This document shows positions 1-9,050 of a DNA stretch of 64,000 nt, in pieces. The notes beneath the pieces are model-generated. The model had not been told where the DNA came from. It searched no databases and was given only the letters and a program-made list of their open reading frames with translations. The DNA comes from JAYVJH01 sp043777595 (GTDB lineage: Bacteria; Bacteroidota; Bacteroidia; Cytophagales; Spirosomataceae), in contig JAYWHT010000114.1 in assembly GCA_043777595.1 (NCBI GenBank), positions 21,973-85,972 on the forward strand. The letters are read 5' to 3'. The stretch's first letter is position 1. The number at the start of each line of letters is the position of its first letter. A program made the position numbers and the translations under genes.

Positions 1-80
1 TAGTCTATGGTGTTTTTAGAGTTTATCGTGCTATACAGCTATGGAAAGAATAAATATTAGTCGTTGGTCATTAGTCGGTA

Positions 81-146
81 GATGTGTGATATATGATGTA
101 TGGTGTATGGTACGAGCCACTAAACTTCAAAAATATATCACACATC
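81..146. repeat. 14-bp inverted repeat around a lipoprotein start
   Basis: The arms gatgtgtgatatat (81-94) and atatatcacacatc (133-146) are perfect reverse complements separated by 38 bases. The right arm lies in the coding sequence and encodes part of the signal peptide of the next gene. The surrounding DNA is a low-complexity run of gatgtatgg-like units, which suggests a small repeat element that has been read through. Function unknown. Confidence 0.6.
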
Positions 147-1063
147 ACATATCATACATTTTTATTGTATTCTTTTTCTCTTCTTGTTCCAAAAAAATGG
201 ATACGGCCTTTGAGGGCAAAATCACAATCTCGTCTGACGAATCATTACAGCCCATGCTCGACCAAGTATATCAGGCGTATGAGCATACATTTCCTGAAAC
301 ACATTTTAGAGTATTGTACAAACCTCAGACCGAAGCCATTGGTCTGTTGCTCAAAGATACGGCTCACGTGGTGTTTACGACCCGAGAGTTTACCCAGACA
401 GAATATAAAACCTTGACAGACAAAGGAATAAGATATAATGCCCAACACATTGCAACCGATGGAGTAGCCTTGATAGTAAAACGCCAAAATGCAGACAGCT
501 TGATAACAGTGCGAGAATTAGAAGAAATTTTTACAGGTAAAATCTCAAACTGGTCGCAACTCAAAAACAGTGGGCGGACAGGTAAAATAGATTTGATTTT
601 TGACAATGCCAATGCCAGTAACTTAGACTACTTTGTACGGAAATTTAATCTTAAAAATGTAAAACACCTAAACATATCAGCGGCTGGTTCTAACCAAAAA
701 GTGATAGAGTATGTAAAAACCAACGGAAACGCCATTGGTTTTATTGGCGTTAGTTGGATAAGCGACGGCGAAGCACCACTCACGGCTTCATTGTCGAGAG
801 GGCTACAAGTTTTGGGTGTATCTGATAAAGAAAACCCCACGAGGGCTGACTATTATCAGCCGTTTCAGGCCAATCTAAGACAACGAACATACCCACTAAG
901 GCGCAAGGTGTATGCGTTTAGTCGTGAGATGTATTCTGGCTTAGGCAATGGCTTAGTCAACTACATAATGAGAGACGTGGGCGGCTTGGTCATCGAAAAG
1001 TGTGGTTTGTGGCCAACAAAACCCTATAATAGAGAAATTATTTTGACAAAAGAGAACTTATAA
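107..1063 (+). CDS. PstS-like phosphate-binding lipoprotein
   Basis: Predicted periplasmic substrate-binding protein of the PstS family, which captures phosphate for an ABC importer. With this start it has 318 residues: a signal peptide with a hydrophobic IFIVFFF stretch and lipobox Cys27 (SSCSKK), then the mature domain beginning GKITISSDESL. Family-like segments include FTTREFT, a Gly/Asn-rich stretch near GSNQKVIEYVKTNGNAIGF, and the C-terminal LGNGLVNYIMRDVGG. An upstream in-frame ATG at 41 would add 22 residues without improving the signal peptide, so I prefer the ATG at 107. No pstCAB genes are visible nearby. An orphan lipoprotein of this type precedes TPR proteins in other Bacteroidota (recollection, not checked), so it may have a sensing or gliding-related role. 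Confidence 0.75.
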   Translation: MVRATKLQKYITHHISYIFIVFFFSSCSKKMDTAFEGKITISSDESLQPMLDQVYQAYEHTFPETHFRVLYKPQTEAIGLLLKDTAHVVFTTREFTQTEYKTLTDKGIRYNAQHIATDGVALIVKRQNADSLITVRELEEIFTGKISNWSQLKNSGRTGKIDLIFDNANASNLDYFVRKFNLKNVKHLNISAAGSNQKVIEYVKTNGNAIGFIGVSWISDGEAPLTASLSRGLQVLGVSDKENPTRADYYQPFQANLRQRTYPLRRKVYAFSREMYSGLGNGLVNYIMRDVGGLVIEKCGLWPTKPYNREIILTKENL

Positions 1064-1182
1064 ATTTTCGGTTTTCGGTATAATATTATATTTTTGTTGT
1101 CGTTTTTAGCTTTATTGAGGTTGAATATACCTAAAAAGCTTTTATTTTTTATTTATTACCCATTTATCCAAACACTTTTCTG

Positions 1183-2979
1183 ATGAAATTGAATGTAAAA
1201 ACGGTCTTGGTTGCAGTAACTGTTGGTGTGATTGCATACGGACAGGCACTGGCACAAGACACCGCCGTTGGCTTGAAAGAGTTAGATGCAAATCGTGGCT
1301 GTAACGCCAAAGACATATTTGAAAAAGCAGGTGCCACTGGCACAGCCGATGGTTTGTTCAACTACGGCTATTATTTGTTGCGTACTCGTCAGCCAGACCA
1401 AGCAAAAGCTGCTTTTGAAAAAGGTTATGCCGTTGATCCTAAAAATCAACTCAACAAAGTAGGTTTGGGTGCTGCTGCATTGGCCAAAGGCGATAGAGCG
1501 GGCGCAAAGTTAGCAATAGACGAGGCCATAAAAAATAGCAAGGGCAAAGATGTGAACGTACTATTTCGTGCTGGCGAAGCTTACTCGGGCTATGTAGCGA
1601 TAGATTCGTTGAAGGCAACTTACAAAGCAACCGACCCAGCCGAAGCCATCAGATTGTTGGATATGGCTGTGGCATTGATGCTCAAAAATAAGCAAGAAAT
1701 CGCAGATGTGTATATGGCCAAAGGCGATGCGTTTTTTACAAAAGGGGAGTCTGGTGCTGCTGTGTCGGCCTACGAAGATGCCGTGAGAGTCAATCCAAAT
1801 TACGCCAAAGCGATAGCAAAAATTGGAAAAATATACTGGGGGGGTAAAAACTTACCCTTGGCACAGGAGAATTTCAAGAAAGCCATTGAGCTTGACCCAG
1901 ACTATGCACCAGCCGTACACGAATACGCTGAGTTGCAGTTTTATGTGCGCCAGTATAAAAATGCTGCCAAGACTTATAATTTATATCTTGATGGTCTAAA
2001 AGGCTGTGTCGATGAAGAAAATATATTACGCTCTGCCCAATTTGACTTTATTGCCGAAGACAACGCAAGGGTATTGGAAAAAATTACAAAGCTAAGTAAA
2101 TCAACCAATCCAATTTTGATGCGTATGGAAGGCTGGTCGTCGTACAAACAAAATCAGTATGACCGTGCAATAGAAAAAATAAATGGATTTTTGGCCAAAG
2201 CACCAGAAAAAGCTATGATAAACGACTACAGATATTTAGGAAACTCAACCCTCCGTGTAGCAAATCCAGATACTGCCAAAGCGGTTTCTTACTTGGAAAA
2301 AGCAGCAGAAATGGACACCGTTGATAATGGTTACAAGGAAATAGCGGCTTTTTACCAGTCTGCAAAAAAATATAAGCAAGCCCGTGATTTTTGGATAAAA
2401 GCCATCAAGCGTGACCCCAAGTATCCTTCAACAGACTTATACCAATATGCCCAAGCCCAGTATCAGTATGCCAACAGTATTGCCGTTGTAGGAACTGGTG
2501 CAGACTCGGCAGCATTGAGAGCCGATCGCCGCAATAACTTTCTGACTGCCGACTCGCTGTTTGTGAAGTATATTGAGCGCAAAGCCGATTTTTTGCCTGT
2601 TTACAACTCCCGTGCCAGAGCCAACTACTACGCCTACTCACGTGAAGAAGCACTCGAAAACGGCAAATGCATACCACACATGGAAAAATACATACAGTTG
2701 GCCGAAGCCGAGCCAGAGGGTAAAGTAAAAAATAAAACAAATTTAGGGTTCTGTTATCAGTTTTTGGCCATTCATGCCATGATAAAACTCAAAGACGAAG
2801 TAAAGGGAAAAGAGCTATTTACCAAACTCTATGCCATAGACTCTACCAATGCGGCGGCAAAAAACTATTTCTTTCCACCAGTAGCACCTGCACCAGCGGT
2901 GCCGCCCACACCAGCAAAAGCGGGTGCAACAAAACAGGCCGCACCACCTGCCAAGAAACCGACAGTAAAGAAAAAATAA
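1183..2979 (+). CDS. Tetratricopeptide repeat protein, secreted
   Basis: A 598-residue protein with an N-terminal signal peptide (hydrophobic VLVAVTVGVIAYG, cleavage likely after ALA-Q). Most of the chain is TPR helices with typical signatures, such as DQAKAAFEKGYAVDP, SAVSAYEDAVRVNPNYAKA-like and LAQENFKKAIELDPDYAPA units, so it is a protein-protein interaction scaffold in the periplasm. The tail is low-complexity Ala/Pro/Lys-rich and ends PTVKKK. It stands alone between the PstS-like gene and a strong terminator. The exact partner is not evident from sequence. A TAttTTTG box at 1089-1096 could be its -7 element. Confidence 0.85.
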   Translation: MKLNVKTVLVAVTVGVIAYGQALAQDTAVGLKELDANRGCNAKDIFEKAGATGTADGLFNYGYYLLRTRQPDQAKAAFEKGYAVDPKNQLNKVGLGAAALAKGDRAGAKLAIDEAIKNSKGKDVNVLFRAGEAYSGYVAIDSLKATYKATDPAEAIRLLDMAVALMLKNKQEIADVYMAKGDAFFTKGESGAAVSAYEDAVRVNPNYAKAIAKIGKIYWGGKNLPLAQENFKKAIELDPDYAPAVHEYAELQFYVRQYKNAAKTYNLYLDGLKGCVDEENILRSAQFDFIAEDNARVLEKITKLSKSTNPILMRMEGWSSYKQNQYDRAIEKINGFLAKAPEKAMINDYRYLGNSTLRVANPDTAKAVSYLEKAAEMDTVDNGYKEIAAFYQSAKKYKQARDFWIKAIKRDPKYPSTDLYQYAQAQYQYANSIAVVGTGADSAALRADRRNNFLTADSLFVKYIERKADFLPVYNSRARANYYAYSREEALENGKCIPHMEKYIQLAEAEPEGKVKNKTNLGFCYQFLAIHAMIKLKDEVKGKELFTKLYAIDSTNAAAKNYFFPPVAPAPAVPPTPAKAGATKQAAPPAKKPTVKKK

Positions 2980-2989
2980 TTGAGAAGAG

Positions 2990-3042
2990 TTACATAAACA
3001 AAGCCCCTTAACCTTATCAGTTGAGGGGCTTTGTTTATGTAA
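2990..3042. terminator. Bidirectional hairpin terminator
   Basis: A stem of about 22 bp (2990-3011 against 3021-3042, one G-T pair) with core aaagcccc/ggggcttt and a 9-base loop lies between two convergent genes. The stop codon of the minus-strand gene is inside the right arm. Good candidate for a shared intrinsic terminator. Confidence 0.8.
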
Positions 3043-3241
3043 TAGCAAGAGGGGAATTGAAATGTTGGTTGAGAATACCTTGGTAGCGGTCGCTAAATTT
3101 TTCATAGCACCACGTTCGGAACTCACTTATGTCGTCAATCATCAATATTTTAAGTCCTTTACGGAGTTCTTTTTCAAACAAAAATTTATCAAAACTCACT
3201 TTTTGAAGTACAGTCTTGACGTATTCCAATACATTTGACAT
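3035..3241 (-). CDS. Small hypothetical protein, 68 aa
   Basis: I do not recognise a named family. The protein begins MSNVLEYVKTVLQKVSFD and continues with a charged helical segment (FEKELRKGLKILMIDDISEF, then RTWCYEKFSDRYQGIL). It has no signal peptide or membrane segment. An ATG at 3241 is preferred over a longer frame from 3283, because the added N-terminus is hydrophobic and unlike the rest. Composition resembles small conserved cytoplasmic proteins I have seen in Cytophagales, but this is recollection. Monocistronic; its stop codon lies in the shared terminator. Confidence 0.6.
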   Translation of the reverse strand: MSNVLEYVKTVLQKVSFDKFLFEKELRKGLKILMIDDISEFRTWCYEKFSDRYQGILNQHFNSPLAIT

Positions 3242-3347
3242 AGTAAAAAGTAGATAAATAGTAAAAGAGGGATAAAACTTCACAAATTTAAGAGATGGGT
3301 ATCAATTCTATGTTGTCTAACCGTTAAATTTGTGTCAAATATAACGA

Positions 3348-4745
3348 ATGAAGGGGCTGTTAAAATATATTCTTATTCCACTTTTTTTTTGCATTTATTT
3401 AACGGTAAATGCCCAAAGCCCTGAAAGTCAGTTTTCGGTGAGTATGGGTAACAAAAAAATAAAGATTTCAGAACCTTTTACGATTGCAGTAACACTACAA
3501 AATTTTGAAAATACGCCCACTATTCAGTTTCCAGAAATCAAGGGCTTTCAGAAAAGAGACCAAAGCACTACACGAAATTATTTTACCAACGGCAATATAA
3601 AAACGGTATCAGCCCAAGTTGTAAAGCAAAATTATTATGCAATCAAGGCGGGTAGCTATGTGCTTGCACCGATTCTGATAAATGTAAATGGCAAAAGCAT
3701 CAAGACCGAAAGCAGTACAGTTGATGTAGAAGCCATCGAAGGCGAAGGGGTCGCTGATGAAATGATATTTAATGAAAACATTGCAACGAACGATGCAATA
3801 TTGGTGGTCTCGACCGACAAAAAGCAAGTATATGTGGGTGAGGGTTTTAATATGAGATTGTCGTTGATTGTGTCAGAAAGTAATACGGCTGAAATGGAGT
3901 TTTTTTCAATAGAGTCGCAGTTGTCTCAAATCTTAAAAAAAATCAAGCCCACTAATTGCTGGGAAGAAAACTTTGGAATCAAAGACATTAACGCATTTCC
4001 TGTTACTATTGCGGGTAAAAAATACGCAGAATACCGTATTTATCAGGCCAGTTTTTTTCCAATAAATACGCAGTCTATAACGATTGGGAAAGTAAACTTA
4101 ACGATGAAGATAAGTACGGGAGAGGGTACGAAACGAGTTTCAAAATTTCAAAACTATACTTCAAAATCGTTGTTTGTTAGTGTATTGCCGCTACCTAATC
4201 ACCCACTTAAAAACCAAGTTTCGGTTGGTAGTTTTAAACTGGAAGAGTCGGTAAATAAACAAATAGTACAAACAGGTAAGAGTTTTGACTATCGATTTAA
4301 GATAATAGGTGAAGGTAATCTGAGTACGGCCAAAGAGCCAGCACATGATAGTATCGAGGTACTGGATATTTACACTCCAAATGTTGATTTTACGACGACA
4401 TTACAAAACAGGAGTGTAATTGAAGAAAAGCTTTATAGCTATACTCTTATTCCAAAACAAACGGGAGATGTTGAATTAAAAAAAATGTTTTATTGGATAT
4501 TCTTTAATCCCCAAAAACAACGTTATGATACACTGCGCTCGGCAATACGTCTAAAAGTTGGGGGAAAAGATATGGAAAATAGTGAAGACCCACAAGTAGG
4601 GTCGGACTTGATATATGAGGGTATCGAGAACTTGGATAGCACTAAGCAAGAGTTCGATTATCAGAAAACAATAAAAAGCGTAGCCAACGTTCTAATTATA
4701 TTGATGTTGGTTGGAATGATATTTATATTTAGAAAAAATGAGTAG
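3348..4745 (+). CDS. BatD-family protein
   Basis: A 465-residue protein of the BatD family (linked to the Bat aerotolerance operon in Bacteroides and to MoxR-type clusters). Visible features are a signal peptide (LKYILIPLFFCIYLTVNA-Q), Ig-like beta-sandwich modules starting FSVSMGNKKIKISEPFTIAV, the BatD-like QNFENTPTIQFPEIKGF segment, and a C-terminal membrane helix (VANVLIILMLVGMIFIF) with a short cytoplasmic KNE end. The usual BatA/B/C partners are not adjacent. Its stop overlaps the aroC start by 8 bases (atgagtag), so the two are probably translationally coupled. A TAaaTTTG box at 3325-3332 may be its -7 element. Confidence 0.82.
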   Translation: MKGLLKYILIPLFFCIYLTVNAQSPESQFSVSMGNKKIKISEPFTIAVTLQNFENTPTIQFPEIKGFQKRDQSTTRNYFTNGNIKTVSAQVVKQNYYAIKAGSYVLAPILINVNGKSIKTESSTVDVEAIEGEGVADEMIFNENIATNDAILVVSTDKKQVYVGEGFNMRLSLIVSESNTAEMEFFSIESQLSQILKKIKPTNCWEENFGIKDINAFPVTIAGKKYAEYRIYQASFFPINTQSITIGKVNLTMKISTGEGTKRVSKFQNYTSKSLFVSVLPLPNHPLKNQVSVGSFKLEESVNKQIVQTGKSFDYRFKIIGEGNLSTAKEPAHDSIEVLDIYTPNVDFTTTLQNRSVIEEKLYSYTLIPKQTGDVELKKMFYWIFFNPQKQRYDTLRSAIRLKVGGKDMENSEDPQVGSDLIYEGIENLDSTKQEFDYQKTIKSVANVLIILMLVGMIFIFRKNE

Positions 4746-5817
4746 CACTTACGGAAAAATATTTAAGATTTCGACCTTTGGCGAATCGCATGGTGCGGCC
4801 ATTGGTGTAGTGATTGATGGTTGCCCAGCAGGGCTTGACTTAAACTTAGACTTTATTCAGTCAGAGTTAGACCGTCGTAAGCCGGGGCAGTCTCGCATTA
4901 CGACCCAACGAAAAGAAGCCGATGGTGTGGAAATTCTGTCGGGGGTCTTTGAGGGCAAAACAACGGGTACGCCTATTGCGATGGTTATCAGAAACGAAGA
5001 CCAGCGCAGCAAAGACTACTCACATATAGCAACACAGTTTAGGCCGTCGCACGCTGATTTTACTTATCAGACCAAATATGGTGTCAGAGACTACCGAGGC
5101 GGTGGCCGTAGCTCGGCTCGTGAAACGGCGGCTCGGGTGGCAGCAGGGGCGTTGGCCAAACTACTACTCCAGACTTTGGGCGTATCGGTTCAGGCTTTTG
5201 TGTCGCAAGTGGGGGTGCTTAAATTAGAAAAAGAGTATTCGGAATTGGACCTTTCACTGACCGATAATAATGCTGTACGCTGTCCAGACCCCGAAATGGC
5301 CGCTCTGATGTATAGTTATATTGACGATGTCCGTAAGCAAGGCGACTCTATTGGTGGCGTTGTGAGTTGCGTTGTAGCGGGTGCGCCTGTGGGCTGGGGT
5401 GAGCCAGTTTTTGATAAGCTACATGCCGAACTCGGCAAAGCCATGCTGAGTATCAATGCCGTAAAGGGTTTTGAATATGGTAGTGGTTTTGGTGGTGTAG
5501 AGTTGCTGGGGTCGGCACACAATGACGTTTTTTATACAGACCAAGCAGGTCGTGTGCGTACTCGGTCCAATCATTCGGGTGGCGTACAGGGAGGGATTTC
5601 TAACGGAGAAGATATTTTTTTTAAAGTAGCTTTCAAACCTGTAGCAACTATTATGCAAGACCAAGAAAGCGTAAACGAAGCTGGCCAAAGCGTGCTTGTA
5701 AGTGGCAAAGGCCGCCACGACCCTTGTGTGCTACCTCGTGCCGTGCCGATTGTTGAGGCCATGGCAGCGTTGGTTTTGGTCGATTTTTATTTGAGAAATA
5801 AAAGTACAAAAATTTAA
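4738..5817 (+). CDS. aroC: Chorismate synthase
   Basis: Catalyses loss of phosphate from 5-enolpyruvylshikimate-3-phosphate to give chorismate, the last shared step of aromatic amino acid synthesis; needs reduced FMN. At 359 residues it is of normal length. Recognisable motifs: GESHGAAIGVVIDGCPAG near the N-terminus, the RRKPGQSRITTQRKE segment, HADFTYQTKYGVRDYRGGGR-type core, and the C-terminal SGKGRHDPCVLPRAVPIVEA region. It overlaps batD upstream and is followed after 5 bases by a PfkB-type kinase gene. Another pathway gene, aroB, is 7 kb downstream and not linked. Confidence 0.97.
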   Translation: MSSTYGKIFKISTFGESHGAAIGVVIDGCPAGLDLNLDFIQSELDRRKPGQSRITTQRKEADGVEILSGVFEGKTTGTPIAMVIRNEDQRSKDYSHIATQFRPSHADFTYQTKYGVRDYRGGGRSSARETAARVAAGALAKLLLQTLGVSVQAFVSQVGVLKLEKEYSELDLSLTDNNAVRCPDPEMAALMYSYIDDVRKQGDSIGGVVSCVVAGAPVGWGEPVFDKLHAELGKAMLSINAVKGFEYGSGFGGVELLGSAHNDVFYTDQAGRVRTRSNHSGGVQGGISNGEDIFFKVAFKPVATIMQDQESVNEAGQSVLVSGKGRHDPCVLPRAVPIVEAMAALVLVDFYLRNKSTKI

Positions 5818-5822
5818 AATAG

Positions 5823-6770
5823 ATGTCTCGCAAATATACACTTGTGTCGGTAGGGGAGTTATTGGCCGATTTGATTGGAACAGAATTTACAGAAAACCTG
5901 ACCGACACTGAACATTTTAGACGGTTTCAGGGTGGAAGCCCCGCCAACTTGGCCGCAAATATGGCTCGATTGGGCAATAAAACAGCTTTGGTAGCTTGTG
6001 TGGGCAACGATAATGTAGGAAACTATCTCATCAAAAAAGTAGCTGAAACAGGTACAGACACGCAGTATATTGGTCGTAGTGAGAGTAATCCGACCAGTAT
6101 TGTGTTGGTTTCGAGAGCCAAAGATACGCCTGATTTTATTGCCTACCGCCAAGCTGACTGTTGCATTGAGCCTCGGCATATTATTGATGAATTGTTGCAG
6201 AATACCACTTTTTTTCATACTACGTGCTTTGCATTGAGTAAAAATCCAGCCCAAAGTACGATTATAGATGCAGCGCAGCGTGCCAAAAAAGTAGGCTGTA
6301 AAGTAAGTTTAGATGCCAATTACGCACCCTCTATCTGGCCTAATAGAGCCGAAGCCATAGAAGTCATAAGTGCGTATTGTCAGAATGGTGCTTTTGTAAA
6401 ACTAAGCGTGGACGATGCACAACGGATTTTTGACAAAAAAATGCCGCAAAATATTATAATCGACACGTTTCATAGCATGGGAGCGGAGTTGGTATGCCTA
6501 ACGCTGGGTGGTGAGGGCAGCGTTGTGTCGTACAATGGTGGTAGCGATTTGGTAAGAGTTGAGGGCAAACCGATTGAGGTAATAGATGCCACAGGAGCAG
6601 GTGATGCGTATTGGTCTGGGTTTTTGACGGCCTGGGCAGACACCAAAACACCAGCCGAATGTGCCAATGCAGGTGCAAATATGGCAGCTCTCAAACTCAC
6701 AACAGTAGGGCCGCTTTCAAATATAATTGACAAAATGCAGATTTATTCGACTTCGTCCGTAAACATATAA
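5823..6770 (+). CDS. PfkB-family sugar kinase (fructokinase-like)
   Basis: ATP-dependent carbohydrate kinase of the ribokinase/PfkB family, 315 residues. The N-terminal substrate motif (QGGSPANLAANMARLG) and the C-terminal anion-hole/catalytic motif (DATGAGDAYWSGF, with the catalytic Asp in GAGD) are both intact. The substrate cannot be fixed from sequence, though the pattern resembles fructokinases. It is 5 bases downstream of aroC on the same strand and its 3' end overlaps the convergent response regulator gene by 28 bases. Confidence 0.88.
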   Translation: MSRKYTLVSVGELLADLIGTEFTENLTDTEHFRRFQGGSPANLAANMARLGNKTALVACVGNDNVGNYLIKKVAETGTDTQYIGRSESNPTSIVLVSRAKDTPDFIAYRQADCCIEPRHIIDELLQNTTFFHTTCFALSKNPAQSTIIDAAQRAKKVGCKVSLDANYAPSIWPNRAEAIEVISAYCQNGAFVKLSVDDAQRIFDKKMPQNIIIDTFHSMGAELVCLTLGGEGSVVSYNGGSDLVRVEGKPIEVIDATGAGDAYWSGFLTAWADTKTPAECANAGANMAALKLTTVGPLSNIIDKMQIYSTSSVNI

Positions 6771-7453
6771 CCAACGCCTTTGAGGGTTCTGATAAAGTTT
6801 TCGCCTATTTTTTCTCGAACTTTTCTGATATGAACATCGACAGTACGCTCGACAACATACACATCTGCACCCCAAATTTTGTATAATAATTCTTCACGGC
6901 CAAAAACTTTGTTGGGTTGTTGTGCCAAAAAATACAGTAACTCAAACTCTTTTTTGGGCAATATAACCATTGAACCATCGGGTTTGGTAACAGTATAATT
7001 GAGGCGATTGATGAGCAAGCCAGCCGTTTCTATTTGCTGTTCGGGTTCAGACTTTTGGGCTTCTCGCCTAAACAGCGCATTGATACGGCTCATGAGCGCG
7101 CGTGGCTTGATGGGCTTGGTAATGTAGTCGTCAGCACCGAGTTCAAATGCTGCAACCTCTGAATATTCTTCTGAGCGGGCTGTCAAAAACAAAATAAACG
7201 TATTCTTGAACTCAGCCATGGCTCGTAGCGCACGGGCGGCCTCGATACCGTCCATGTGAGGCATCATAATGTCGAGTAAAAGTAATTCTGGCAAAAAACT
7301 TCGGGCAACATCAATCGCCAATCGGCCATTACTCGCCGTCCTAACGTCATAACCCTCTTTTTCTAAATTGTAAGCCAGTAGCTCTACTATGTCTGGGTCA
7401 TCATCTACTACCAATACACGGTGGGGGGCTTGTATAGACTTGGTGCTATTCAT
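6743..7453 (-). CDS. PhoB/OmpR-type response regulator
   Basis: A two-component response regulator of 236 residues. The receiver domain starts RVLVVDDDPDIVELL, has the phospho-acceptor Asp in LLLLDIMMPHMDG and the conserved Lys in ITKPIKP. The C-terminal winged helix-turn-helix (ILPKKEFELLYFLAQQP through VDVHIRKVREKIG and TLKGVGYMF) is typical of the OmpR/PhoB class. No sensor kinase lies beside it, so the partner must be elsewhere. Convergent with the PfkB kinase. Target genes are unknown. Confidence 0.93.
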   Translation of the reverse strand: MNSTKSIQAPHRVLVVDDDPDIVELLAYNLEKEGYDVRTASNGRLAIDVARSFLPELLLLDIMMPHMDGIEAARALRAMAEFKNTFILFLTARSEEYSEVAAFELGADDYITKPIKPRALMSRINALFRREAQKSEPEQQIETAGLLINRLNYTVTKPDGSMVILPKKEFELLYFLAQQPNKVFGREELLYKIWGADVYVVERTVDVHIRKVREKIGENFIRTLKGVGYMFTDEVE

Positions 7454-7533
7454 TTAGATTTTGTTTGATAATGATGACAAATGTACTGTCTGTTATTCAA
7501 ATTAAAACTTAGACGACATTTCTTAACATAAAC

Positions 7534-7875
7534 TTAACACAGTAAATCCTCTCGCAAAGGCGAAAAGACATCGACCAATAGCCCAGCTTCTAAGCAAACA
7601 ACGCCATGAATGGCGTTTTCGGGTACAAAAAATACATCGCCCTGTTTCAATATTTTGGTTTCGTTGGCTATTGTAGTCTCAAAAACCCCGCTTGCCACGT
7701 AGCTCATTTGTAGATGTGGGTGGTGGTGAAGCTGGCCAATACCACCTGTCTCGAAATCTATTTTTACAAGCATCAGTTTGTCGTTATAGGCCATTATTTT
7801 TCGTTTGATTTTAGAGTCAATTATTTCCCAAACTATATCTTCGTCCTTAACGAGTGAGTTGAACTGAGGGGTCAT
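7534..7875 (-). CDS. Small cupin-domain protein
   Basis: A single-domain cupin of 113 residues. The motif GGIGQLHHHPHLQMSYVASG gives the clustered His residues of cupin motif 1, and DVFFVPENAIHGVVCLEAG gives motif 2 with its metal-binding His. Such proteins bind a divalent metal and act as sugar- or keto-acid-modifying enzymes or sensors; the substrate cannot be told from sequence. No signal peptide. It lies 80 bases upstream of the response regulator gene on the same strand, so co-transcription is possible. Confidence 0.8.
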   Translation of the reverse strand: MTPQFNSLVKDEDIVWEIIDSKIKRKIMAYNDKLMLVKIDFETGGIGQLHHHPHLQMSYVASGVFETTIANETKILKQGDVFFVPENAIHGVVCLEAGLLVDVFSPLREDLLC

Positions 7876-7938
7876 TTTTTTTAGATTAAAAAGTGATGGT
7901 TCTACTATGATTTCTACGGAGATGCTGCTTGAAGCCGA

Positions 7939-7973
7939 ACCGAAGCCATCGCTCGGAGCGATGGTTCATCGGT
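7939..7973. repeat. Palindromic repeat, gaagccatcgct family
   Basis: A hairpin with 9-bp core ccatcgctc/gagcgatgg, a 1-base loop, and imperfect outer arms accgaag/ttcatcggt. It is the degenerate relative of the perfect palindrome at 14391-14423 (same sequence, same 1-base centre). The downstream tail aaatcaacgaagaa (7984-7997) has a near match beside another hairpin at 39677-39690. The rest of 7876-8125 shows no convincing gene. Confidence 0.6.
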
Positions 7974-8125
7974 AAACCCGTATAAATCAACGAAGAACCA
8001 AAGTGATTTATTGAAATCTGTAAACTTTTAAGTAGTTGTGTGTGAATAACAACGTATTGATTTATTTTAAATATCAGACTGCTAACCAATTACAATACTT
8101 TTCGTTATTTATTTTTATGTTCCCA

Positions 8126-8428
8126 TTAGAGGTTCGTAGTAATTTTGTTAATAGTAAATCCTGTTCCGTTTTCGGTTTCTTCAAAATCAATTTCGGTGTT
8201 AATGACATACATTAGGTGGCGTTTGTCTATCAAAATCCGTATTTCGTTTATTGCATAAACTTGGTCGTTGGCCGTGGGTGTGTCAAATCCTAATAGTAGT
8301 TGGCCAGCACAGCCCCCACCTTTCATACCTACCCTTAGTCCATAATTTGCTGGTATTTTATTGGCTCGAAGTGTGTCTATAATTTCTTGTTGGGCAAAGG
8401 CCGTGATTTGTACTGGTGCCGTATTCAT
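8126..8428 (-). CDS. IscA/HesB-fold protein lacking the C-terminal cysteines
   Basis: About 100 residues with the A-type carrier fold of iron-sulfur assembly proteins: the segment GLRVGMKGGGCAGQLLLGFD matches the conserved GVKGGGCSG region with its first Cys, followed by a beta-rich half (RILIDKRHLMYVINTEIDFEE). Canonical members end with a CGCG motif that supplies two more cluster ligands; here the chain stops at FTINKITTNL without it. So it may be a Bacteroidota paralogue with another role, not a standard cluster carrier. An ATG at 8428 is chosen over a TTG at 8449. Confidence 0.75.
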   Translation of the reverse strand: MNTAPVQITAFAQQEIIDTLRANKIPANYGLRVGMKGGGCAGQLLLGFDTPTANDQVYAINEIRILIDKRHLMYVINTEIDFEETENGTGFTINKITTNL

Positions 8429-8518
8429 GGGTTTGATAAATATATTCAAATTTCGTACTAATTTTGGTCAAATTACGTTTTCATAGTGCAATTTTTTTCT
8501 TCAATCATCTTTTTTTTC

Positions 8519-9043
8519 ATGCAAATTATCACCGAAATTCTCAAAATCGTCTTGCCGTCGGCACTTGTCATTTATGCCATGTATTTGGTTGTAGCTACAT
8601 TTTTTAAAAAATCGTTAGTCGAAAAACAAATTGATTTGCGCCGAGGCTCTATCGAAACCACGCTACCTATACGTCTCCAAGCCTACGAGCGTATTTGTCT
8701 ATTGTTAGAAAGAATATCACCTAATAACCTGATAATTAGGCTCAACGATAGTTCTTTGCGGGCCATTGAGTTTCAACAATTATTATTAAAAGAAATCAGA
8801 GACGAGTTCAATCATAACCTATCGCAACAAATTTATATGAGCCACGAGGCTTGGGAGCGAGTCCGTGCTGCACAGCAAGACGTTGGTACGCTCATTAACC
8901 AAGCCGCTGCCGAAATTAGTGCCGATGGCTCGGCGATGGATTTGGCACGTAAGATTTTTGAGAAACTAATACAAGAAAACCGAAACCCAACCGCCGAAGC
9001 CTTGCAGTTTGTGAAGGCAGAAATTCAGCAAGAATTCATGTAA
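8519..9043 (+). CDS. Membrane-anchored conserved hypothetical protein
   Basis: A 174-residue protein with one N-terminal membrane helix (IVLPSALVIYAMYLVVATFF) followed by a cytoplasmic or periplasmic helical domain rich in charged residues (LPIRLQAYERICLLLERISP, DEFNHNLSQQIYMSHEAWERV). The pattern is typical of a Bacteroidota-specific DUF family (possibly DUF7935; from memory, unverified). The ATG at 8519 starts directly before the helix; a GTG at 8486 would add an odd hydrophobic N-terminus. Followed 46 bases later by the phosphosulfolactate synthase gene. Confidence 0.7.
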   Translation: MQIITEILKIVLPSALVIYAMYLVVATFFKKSLVEKQIDLRRGSIETTLPIRLQAYERICLLLERISPNNLIIRLNDSSLRAIEFQQLLLKEIRDEFNHNLSQQIYMSHEAWERVRAAQQDVGTLINQAAAEISADGSAMDLARKIFEKLIQENRNPTAEALQFVKAEIQQEFM

Positions 9044-9050
9044 AAATTGC

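Noticed and set aside
7886..8089. 67-codon minus-strand open frame
   Set aside because: It reads through the palindromic repeat at 7939-7973, has no motif or signal, and starts without context; treated as repeat and spacer.
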